A DNA stretch of 7,725 bases from the NCBI GenBank assembly GCA_024280535.1, contig JAJRPY010000137.1:1-7725 (forward strand), read 5' to 3'. Within the stretch, counting starts at the first letter, position 1, and the number at the start of each line of letters is the position of its first letter. Made by a program: the position numbers and the translations under genes. This document shows positions 1 to 7,725 of this stretch, piece by piece. The notes below the pieces were generated by a model that was not told where the DNA came from, made no database searches, and saw only the letters and a list, made by a program, of their open reading frames with translations. This DNA comes from Gammaproteobacteria bacterium (lineage in GTDB: Bacteria; Pseudomonadota; Gammaproteobacteria; PS1; Pseudothioglobaceae).

Positions 1-123
1 AACGGCTACCCTTTGGGCAAGGTAATCCGCGTTGAACAACGCGCTGATGAATCCTTTTTACATATTATATTAGCCCCCATGCAAACCACTCAAAACCTAG
101 CGTTTGTGCTTATTTTGGAGTAA
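1..123 (+). CDS. mreC: MreC, C-terminal end (partial)
   Basis: The first 40 codons of the window are open and end in TAA, giving a peptide that begins NGYPLGKVIRVE and ends AFVLILE. This fits the last beta-strands of the periplasmic beta-barrel domain of MreC, which commonly has a YPxGxV-type turn and a hydrophobic final strand. MreC is an inner-membrane-anchored scaffold that links MreB filaments to PBP2/RodA during lateral wall synthesis. The 5' part lies outside the window. The identification rests on this short fit plus the mreD and mrdA genes directly downstream, the usual order in rod-shaped proteobacteria. The TAA overlaps the first possible ATG of mreD by one base, so the two are probably translationally coupled. 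Confidence 0.85.
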   Translation, partial: NGYPLGKVIRVEQRADESFLHIILAPMQTTQNLAFVLILE

Positions 124-125
124 TG

Positions 126-593
126 ATGAGCGTCCAACGACCGTATTTGTTTTTATTAAAAATCACCTTTTTCTCACTGATTCTTAGCATTCTACCCTTG
201 AATGAAACTCTGCTGGATGCCTCGCCTTTTTGGATGTTATTATTATTCAGCTATTGGCTGGTGCATTTTCCTGTCAGAGGCAGTCTGTTCATTGCCCTCA
301 TATTAGGCTTGATATTAGATGTATTACAGGGCGATATGCTCGGTCAAAACGCCCTAGCACTGATTTTATCCAGCCTGTTCATCAACCAAGTCAAGCAGTC
401 TTTCCAAGTCTCCAACCTCAGCACCCAGCAAGTTTACATCTTCCTTGCCAGCTGCATCTACGCCGGTTTTTTGCTCGCCATTCATTTATTATTACACGGC
501 TGGAATGGCAACTATTACCTACTATTACCCCCACTCACCCGCGCCCTAATCTGGCCCGTTATTCGTTTATTTCTCAGCAAATGTAAGCCCTGA
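126..593 (+). CDS. mreD: MreD, rod shape-determining membrane protein
   Basis: This very hydrophobic protein of 155-156 residues (E. coli MreD has 162) shows about five predicted membrane segments. Seen features typical of the family are a PFWMLLLFSYW stretch near residue 35, GLILDVLQGDMLG near residue 62 (the family GxxxDxxxGxxLG pattern) and an RALIWP motif before a basic C-terminus. MreD sits in the inner membrane with MreC and supports MreB-directed wall elongation. Two ATGs occur back to back at 123 and 126. GGAG at 117-120 lies 5 bases before the second but only 2 before the first, so 126 is preferred; using 123 adds one Met. The gene follows mreC with essentially no gap and ends 2 bases before mrdA. 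Another + frame across 230-586 is open but has no family features. Confidence 0.93.
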   Translation: MSVQRPYLFLLKITFFSLILSILPLNETLLDASPFWMLLLFSYWLVHFPVRGSLFIALILGLILDVLQGDMLGQNALALILSSLFINQVKQSFQVSNLSTQQVYIFLASCIYAGFLLAIHLLLHGWNGNYYLLLPPLTRALIWPVIRLFLSKCKP

Positions 594-595
594 AT

Positions 596-2446
596 ATGAA
601 CAATATCAACAACACCCAACTTGAAAATTCACTACTATCATCCCGATTAAAACTGGCACTAATCTTTATTTTCCTGCTCACATCCATACTACTAGTACGC
701 CTTTACAATCTGCAAGTGGTGAATTATGAATTTTACCAAGAAGAGGCGCTTGGCAACCAAATGCGCACCCTACCCATCACCCCCACTCGCGGCAATATTT
801 ATGATAGAAACGGCGTACTACTTGCCACCAATCTACTCAGCTACCAACTCACTCTAACCCCCGAAAAAGTCCCCGACATTGCCCACACATTGCAACAACT
901 CAAGCAGGCTAATTTCATCAACCAGCAAGACATCAAACGCTATCACAAAACCAGAAATCGCTTTCGTGCCTTTCACAACATTCCCCTTAAACACAATCTC
1001 AGCAAAACCAAAGTTGCAGCATTTTTAGTCAGCAATCAGTTCCCTGGCGTGGAAGTTAGTGCCTATTTTCAACGCCTTTACCCACACGGCGCATCTAGTG
1101 TCCACGCTCTCGGCTACGTCTCCAGAATCAATAAACAAGACCAAAAATTCTACGATAAAAAGAATTATGCTGGCACCCAATTGGTCGGCAAAGTCGGCAT
1201 TGAAAAGCAATACGAAACCCTACTACACGGCCGCACCGGCGTCAAACAAATAGAACGCAATGTCAGTGGTCGTATTATTGACACCACTATCATTACTCCC
1301 GCTGTCTCCGGCAAAAACCTCACCCTAAGCCTCGATTTAGACCTACAAAAAAAAGCCGAAGCACTACTCAAGGGCAAACGCGGCGCCATCGTCATCATAG
1401 ACGTACGCAACGGCGAAATACTCACCCTAGTCAGCACCCCTACTTACAACCCAAATTGGTTTGTCAACGGTATCTCCCACAAAAATTACAACCAACTGCG
1501 CAACTCCACCGACATCCCCCAACTAAATCGCACCGTGCAAGGCCTTTACCCCCCTGGCTCAACCATCAAGCCCATGGTTTCCCTAGCAGGACTTGAAGAA
1601 GGCATCATTACCGACCAAAGCCAAACATTTTGCCCTGGCTACTATAAACTGCCCAACGTCAAACGCAAATTCAATGATTGGAAGCGCAACGGCCATGGTC
1701 ATGTTGATGTCAAAAATGCCATTGCCCAATCTTGTGATGTGTTCTTTTACGATTTGGCCAACAAATTGGGCATCGAACGCCTGCACCATCACCTAGATTT
1801 ATTCAGCTTTGGACGAAAAACTGGCATCGACATACCAGGTGAAAAAGCCGGTATTATGCCCTCAAAGGCCTGGAAAAAAATCCATCGAAAAGAGCCTTGG
1901 TACCTAGGCGAAACCCTGATTGCTGGTATCGGACAAGGCTTTATGACCTCCAGCCCCTTACAACTTGCCGTTGCCACCGCCGCCATTGCCAACAAGGGCG
2001 AGATATTCCAACCCACCTTACTCAAAGCTACTCAAGCCACCAACGCCCCTATCATTGCCACTGATAACAAACGCAGCCGACAAATTCCCATCAAAGATAT
2101 TCACAATTGGGAAACCGTCATTGCTGGTATGAAAATGACCGTCCATGCCCCCCAAGGTACTGCCAGACGGATCAACAAAGGGCTAACCTACACACTGGCT
2201 GGCAAAACTGGCACCGCTCAAGTATTTGGACTTGACCCCGAAGAACAATACATTGCCGAAAAATATGATGAAAAACTACGCGACCACGCCTTATTCACTG
2301 GCTTTGCACCGATTGAAAATCCAGAAATTGCCATTGCCGTTATTGTTGAAAATGCTGGTAGTGGCAGCGTTAAAGCCGCTCCATTGGCACGCAAAATATT
2401 GGATGTTTATTTCAACAAAAAATCACCCAATCGCTTGACGCAATAA
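596..2446 (+). CDS. mrdA: Penicillin-binding protein 2 (peptidoglycan DD-transpeptidase)
   Basis: This 616-residue class B PBP (E. coli PBP2 has 633) is the transpeptidase of the elongasome, anchored in the inner membrane and cross-linking peptidoglycan in the periplasm. Seen in order: a short cytoplasmic N-terminus; one membrane helix at about residues 18-36; the class B dimerisation region starting with RGNIYDRNG at 65-73; and a transpeptidase domain with the catalytic SxxK motif Ser322-Thr-Ile-Lys325, an SxN-type motif Ser379-Cys-Asp381 and Lys537-Thr-Gly539. All active-site elements are intact. The start is 2 bases after the mreD stop and lacks a strong Shine-Dalgarno, so re-initiation after mreD is likely. 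The last 24 bases overlap the tail of a minus-strand gene. The usual partner rodA (mrdB) does not follow, so it must lie elsewhere. FtsI (PBP3) is the main alternative, but gene context and the DWKRNGHGH stretch favour PBP2. Confidence 0.96.
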   Translation: MNNINNTQLENSLLSSRLKLALIFIFLLTSILLVRLYNLQVVNYEFYQEEALGNQMRTLPITPTRGNIYDRNGVLLATNLLSYQLTLTPEKVPDIAHTLQQLKQANFINQQDIKRYHKTRNRFRAFHNIPLKHNLSKTKVAAFLVSNQFPGVEVSAYFQRLYPHGASSVHALGYVSRINKQDQKFYDKKNYAGTQLVGKVGIEKQYETLLHGRTGVKQIERNVSGRIIDTTIITPAVSGKNLTLSLDLDLQKKAEALLKGKRGAIVIIDVRNGEILTLVSTPTYNPNWFVNGISHKNYNQLRNSTDIPQLNRTVQGLYPPGSTIKPMVSLAGLEEGIITDQSQTFCPGYYKLPNVKRKFNDWKRNGHGHVDVKNAIAQSCDVFFYDLANKLGIERLHHHLDLFSFGRKTGIDIPGEKAGIMPSKAWKKIHRKEPWYLGETLIAGIGQGFMTSSPLQLAVATAAIANKGEIFQPTLLKATQATNAPIIATDNKRSRQIPIKDIHNWETVIAGMKMTVHAPQGTARRINKGLTYTLAGKTGTAQVFGLDPEEQYIAEKYDEKLRDHALFTGFAPIENPEIAIAVIVENAGSGSVKAAPLARKILDVYFNKKSPNRLTQ

Positions 2447-2788
2447 ATCCTCATCAATCGGAAATTTCAACATCACATCCATTCTATAGCGCGCTTTCAA
2501 TTGATCCAATTGCGTCTGATTTAAGTCATCATACAAAATCACAATTTTGGCTTGAGGTGAATTGCCTTCCAAGGTTGCCAATAAAGATTCAATATTGCTC
2601 ACTCTATCTCGAAATTCAGGATTATGGCTAAATTCGGCTACCAACACTTGATAGCGATTTTTCTTAGCCAATTTGGTCGCCTTGCGCTGAGAATCTTCAA
2701 AATCAACCTTAAATCCCTGCTCAATAAACATCGGCGTAAAGTCGTCAAAGCCACCCTCATCAACAAAAAATAATAAATTTTGACTCAT
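2423..2788 (-). CDS. Small stand-alone receiver-like protein (pseudo-receiver)
   Basis: This 121-residue soluble protein was not recognised as a named gene, but its pattern suggests a CheY-like alpha/beta fold. A hydrophobic first strand (LLFFV, 5-9) leads into an acidic pair Asp10-Glu11. A strand YQVLVAE ends in Glu52, where receivers carry the phosphorylated Asp. A further strand KIVILY (81-86) has Tyr near the usual Thr/Ser position. Lys108 followed by Phe-Pro resembles the conserved Lys-Pro. If this alignment is right, the acidic pocket and Lys remain while the phospho-acceptor has become Glu, so the protein would act without normal phosphorylation; this is inference from visual alignment. 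There is no output domain. It has its own promoter upstream (2819-2846) and overlaps the 3' end of mrdA tail to tail by 24 bases. No clear Shine-Dalgarno precedes the ATG. It could instead be an unrelated small alpha/beta protein. Confidence 0.75.
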   Translation of the reverse strand: MSQNLLFFVDEGGFDDFTPMFIEQGFKVDFEDSQRKATKLAKKNRYQVLVAEFSHNPEFRDRVSNIESLLATLEGNSPQAKIVILYDDLNQTQLDQLKARYRMDVMLKFPIDEDLLRQAIG

Positions 2789-2818
2789 TTTGGATGATTG
2801 CTACCGCTAAAAATCTCT

Positions 2819-2846
2819 ATTATAACGCTTGATTTCAATACATCAA
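2819..2846 (-). promoter_or_regulatory. Predicted sigma70-type promoter of the pseudo-receiver gene
   Basis: In the 91-base spacer between tgt and the small receiver-like gene, the minus strand reads TTGATG (2846-2841), 16 bases, then a perfect TATAAT (2824-2819). Transcription would start near 2812, leaving a leader of about 24 bases before the ATG at 2788. The -10 is a consensus match and the -35 matches four of six bases. This suggests the gene can be expressed apart from tgt upstream. No clear hairpin plus T-run terminator for tgt is visible in the same spacer, so read-through from tgt is also possible. Confidence 0.55.
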
Positions 2847-2879
2847 TCAACAATAATTTATTAAACATACCCATCAATT

Positions 2880-5796
<2,917 letters not shown>

Positions 5797-5851
5797 GGGT
5801 TAATTGGGTTGGGTACTCATCCTATTGCCAGCTCGGTGCTGATTTGAGCTC

Positions 5852-6277
5852 TCACTCAAATGATGCGTTGATGTGATCAAAACTAAATCCTCTTGATTGT
5901 AAAAAACGCTTCTGTTTGGCTTGTTGTTTAAAGTCACTGGGCACATCACATCCGAATTTACGCTGGCGTATCTGGCGTGCTAATGCATAAAAATCATACT
6001 CGGATAAATCAAACTGGGCAATGCCACGTTGGGTTAATTCAGCACTAATTTTGACAGAGCCTTTACCCTGATTAACCCGCATTTGGATAAAATCTGCGGC
6101 AAATCGTGCATCACTTTGCTGGTTTTGTGCTATTAGCTTTGCTATTGATGCGTCAATATCCGCCGGCTCAAAGCCTTTGGCGCTGAGTTTTTGGGTTAAT
6201 TCAACGACTGAATGCTCGCGCCTAACCAGCAGTCGCATGGCAGTCGCATAGCATGTTTGTTGATTAACTCTCGTCAC
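5852..6277 (-). CDS. recX: RecX, regulator of RecA filaments
   Basis: This small, helix-rich, basic protein of 141 residues (E. coli RecX has 166) matches the RecX pattern. An [17 protein letters not shown] repeat-like segment comes near the N-terminus, then [19 protein letters not shown] in the middle, and [16 protein letters not shown] near the C-terminus. RecX binds along the groove of RecA filaments and usually limits their extension. The most upstream start is GTG at 6277, preceded by an in-frame TGA, and it overlaps the recA stop by 14 bases. The next ATG, at 6238, would remove residues that align with other RecX proteins, so GTG is preferred, though no good Shine-Dalgarno is visible for it. 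The overlap implies translational coupling to recA and therefore expression below or alongside it. Confidence 0.94.
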   Translation of the reverse strand: MTRVNQQTCYATAMRLLVRREHSVVELTQKLSAKGFEPADIDASIAKLIAQNQQSDARFAADFIQMRVNQGKGSVKISAELTQRGIAQFDLSEYDFYALARQIRQRKFGCDVPSDFKQQAKQKRFLQSRGFSFDHINASFE

Positions 6278-7265
6278 TGCTCATGAGCTTATCGCGAATT
6301 TTGCCCTCAATACTTTGGCTTAACGTCGTATGCTCTTTTAAATAATCTCTGGCATTGTCCTTGCCTTGACCAATGCGCTCGCCCTCAACACTATACCAAG
6401 CGCCCGCTTTTTCCACAAAACCATGCTTGACACCCAAATCAATAATCTCACTTTCGCGGGAAATACCTTGGTTATAAAGGATTTGAAATTCAGCTTGTTT
6501 GAACGGAGGCGCTACTTTATTTTTCAGCACCTTAACCCGTGTTTCATTGCCTAAAATCTCATCCCCTTTTTTGATAGCACCGATACGGCGAATATCCAGA
6601 CGCACCGAGGCATAAAACTTCAGCGCATTGCCCCCTGTTGTGGTTTCAGGATTACCGAACATCACGCCAATTTTCATACGCAATTGATTAATAAAAATCA
6701 CCATAGTATTGGTTTTTTTGATATTTGACGTGAGTTTTCTAAGCGCTTGAGACATCAGTCGCGCTTGCAAGCCCATGTGTGATGCACCCATTTCGCCTTC
6801 AATCTCTGCCTTTGGAGTCAAGGCAGCTACCGAGTCAATCACAACAATATCCACACTGCCAGAACGTACCAGCATATCGGTAATTTCTAGTGCCTGCTCG
6901 CCTGTATCTGGCTGAGAGATTAACAATTCATCCGTATCCACCCCAAGGCGCTTGGCATACTGAGGGTCCAGCGCATGTTCGGCATCAATAAATGCCGCGG
7001 TGCCACCTAATTTTTGCATCTCGGCAATAACGTGCAAGGTGAGTGTGGTTTTGCCAGAAGATTCAGGGCCGTAAATTTCAATCACCCGACCCTTGGGCAA
7101 ACCGCCGATACCCAGTGCCACATCCAAACTCAAACTGCCTGTAGAAACGGCTTCAATATCCACCTGAGCCCCTTCATCGCCCAAAAACATCACTGAACCT
7201 TTGCCAAACTGCTTGTCAATCTGTGCTAAGGCCACTTTAAGGGCTTGTTTTTTCTGTTCATTCAT
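6264..7265 (-). CDS. recA: RecA recombinase
   Basis: RecA forms ATP-dependent filaments on single-stranded DNA, drives strand exchange and stimulates LexA-type self-cleavage. From the ATG at 7265 the protein has 333 residues and keeps E. coli numbering: Walker A GPESSGKT 66-73, Glu96, Walker B ending at Asp144, Gln194 at the start of loop L2, and GNPETTTGG in L2. The open frame extends to 7307, but MNEQKKQAL is the family start and a strong AGGAG (+ strand 7273-7277) lies 7 bases before it. The C-terminus is short, ending KLMSSDES, without the long acidic tail of E. coli RecA (353 residues). No CTGT-N8-ACAG LexA box is visible upstream. recX follows with a 14-base overlap. Confidence 0.99.
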   Translation of the reverse strand: MNEQKKQALKVALAQIDKQFGKGSVMFLGDEGAQVDIEAVSTGSLSLDVALGIGGLPKGRVIEIYGPESSGKTTLTLHVIAEMQKLGGTAAFIDAEHALDPQYAKRLGVDTDELLISQPDTGEQALEITDMLVRSGSVDIVVIDSVAALTPKAEIEGEMGASHMGLQARLMSQALRKLTSNIKKTNTMVIFINQLRMKIGVMFGNPETTTGGNALKFYASVRLDIRRIGAIKKGDEILGNETRVKVLKNKVAPPFKQAEFQILYNQGISRESEIIDLGVKHGFVEKAGAWYSVEGERIGQGKDNARDYLKEHTTLSQSIEGKIRDKLMSSDES

Positions 7266-7272
7266 GTCACTT

Positions 7273-7277
7273 CTCCT
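7273..7277 (-). promoter_or_regulatory. Strong ribosome binding site of recA
   Basis: The minus strand reads AGGAG, 7 bases before the ATG at 7265. It is the best Shine-Dalgarno in the window and decides the recA start in favour of 7265 over the upstream in-frame start at 7307, which lies inside the probable promoter. Confidence 0.8.
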
Positions 7278-7306
7278 AGGTAAAATACATTTAATTGAAT
7301 TGGACA

Positions 7307-7312
7307 ATTATA
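7307..7312 (-). promoter_or_regulatory. Predicted -10 element of the recA promoter
   Basis: The minus strand carries a perfect TATAAT, placing the transcript start near 7300 and a leader of about 35 bases before the recA ATG. No good -35 lies at 16-18 bases; the nearest likeness, TTGAAA, is 20 bases upstream and inside the start of ribD. The promoter may therefore be weak, use an activator, or be missed in detail. The inverted repeat AATTG-GA-CAATT (7298-7309) overlaps this element. Confidence 0.45.
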
Positions 7313-7322
7313 TCTAACTATT

Positions 7323-7725
7323 ATGGCAACATTTTCAATAAACGATATTCAAATAATGAGCCTAGCATTAAAACTGGCCAGCCAAGGTAGGCACGGTGTT
7401 GGTGCCAATCCAATGGTGGGCTGTGTGATTACCAAAAATGACCAACCCATCGCACAAGGCTATCATCAAACCTATGGTCAGGCACATGCAGAAATTAACG
7501 CACTGGCTCAACTCAATCATCAAGCGCAAGCTGCCACCTTGTACCTCACCTTGGAGCCTTGTTCGCATCAGGGCAAAACACCGCCTTGCGCTCAGGCGAT
7601 TATCAATTCGGGTGTCAGCAAAGTTATTATTGCCATGCTTGACCCTAATCCACTGGTTAATGGGCAAGGAGTGGCTATGCTTAAGGCGGCGGGTATTATT
7701 GTGCAAATTGGGCTATTGGCAGAAC
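7323..7725 (+). CDS. ribD: RibD, riboflavin biosynthesis deaminase/reductase (N-terminal part)
   Basis: The 134 residues present are the zinc-dependent deaminase domain of RibD, which deaminates the pyrimidine made from GTP in riboflavin synthesis; the reductase domain would lie beyond the right edge. Seen motifs are GANPMVGCVI near 27-36, the catalytic HAE at 55-57 and the zinc-binding PCSHQGKTPPC at 79-89 with Cys80 and Cys89, then AMLDPNPLVNGQG. The ATG at 7323 is chosen because an in-frame TGA lies at 7296-7298 and the residues from here on fit the family. No Shine-Dalgarno is visible in the AT-rich sequence before it. The gene diverges from recA across 57 bases, too little room for an FMN riboswitch. 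The frame is intact to the window end. Confidence 0.95.
   Translation, partial: MATFSINDIQIMSLALKLASQGRHGVGANPMVGCVITKNDQPIAQGYHQTYGQAHAEINALAQLNHQAQAATLYLTLEPCSHQGKTPPCAQAIINSGVSKVIIAMLDPNPLVNGQGVAMLKAAGIIVQIGLLAE

Noticed and set aside
230..586. 118-codon open frame on the + strand inside mreD
   Set aside because: It lies in another frame of a convincing mreD, and its Pro/His/Ser-rich product shows no family motif or ribosome site.
1165..1437. 90-codon minus-strand open frame inside mrdA
   Set aside because: It is antisense to an intact, motif-rich PBP2 and has no recognisable features of its own.
2789..2879. Small RNA or terminator in the tgt to pseudo-receiver spacer
   Set aside because: Only a promoter-like pair is visible; no stable hairpin with a T-run was seen.
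5797..5851. Possible terminator hairpin between recX and the ABC exporter
   Set aside because: AGCTC and GAGCT on the minus strand can pair around a loop of about 11 bases, but the stem is only 5 base pairs and no T-run follows.
7266..7322. FMN riboswitch before ribD, or a canonical LexA box before recA
   Set aside because: The spacer is 57 bases, too short for an FMN riboswitch, and no CTGT-N8-ACAG sequence is present.
7368..7706. 112-codon minus-strand open frame across ribD
   Set aside because: It is the complement of the ribD deaminase domain, whose zinc and catalytic motifs are intact on the + strand.

Overview
The window looks like a chromosomal housekeeping stretch of a gammaproteobacterium with moderately AT-rich DNA. 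MreD, PBP2, Tgt, RecA, RecX and RibD all resemble their E. coli counterparts closely enough to align by eye, and the key Tgt and RecA residues fall at E. coli numbering. Tight packing, short overlaps and AT-rich spacers suggest a compact genome. A marine sulfur-oxidiser or symbiont lineage (SUP05/Thioglobaceae-like) is a guess that only a database comparison could settle. No mobile element, CRISPR array, tRNA or rRNA gene was seen.

Layout. Bases 1-2446 (+ strand) hold the end of mreC, then mreD and mrdA (PBP2), joined by a 1-base overlap and a 2-base gap: a cell-elongation (rod complex) operon. It ends in a 24-base tail-to-tail overlap with a small minus-strand gene (2423-2788). That gene encodes a receiver-like protein with Glu where the phospho-acceptor Asp should be, and it has its own good sigma70-type promoter. 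Upstream of it, also on the minus strand, lies the series recA (7265-6264), recX (overlapping recA by 14 bases), an Atm1/HMT-type ABC exporter (5796-4006) and tgt (3986-2880). These are probably wholly or partly co-transcribed. A 57-base divergent spacer separates recA from ribD, which runs off the right edge on the + strand.

How the genes work together. MreC/MreD/PBP2 form the lateral-wall elongation machinery. RecA performs homologous recombination and RecX modulates its filaments. The ABC exporter probably moves glutathione- or sulfur-linked compounds across the inner membrane. Tgt inserts preQ1 into tRNA, and RibD carries out two steps of riboflavin synthesis. The recA-recX-exporter-tgt order looks like neighbourhood rather than a single pathway.

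No new multi-gene system was found. The best leads are the Glu-for-Asp pseudo-receiver, the unclear translation start of the ABC exporter (an in-frame six-codon ORF just upstream), a small inverted repeat over the recA -10 region, the very short RecA tail, and a C-over-G strand bias that does not follow gene direction.
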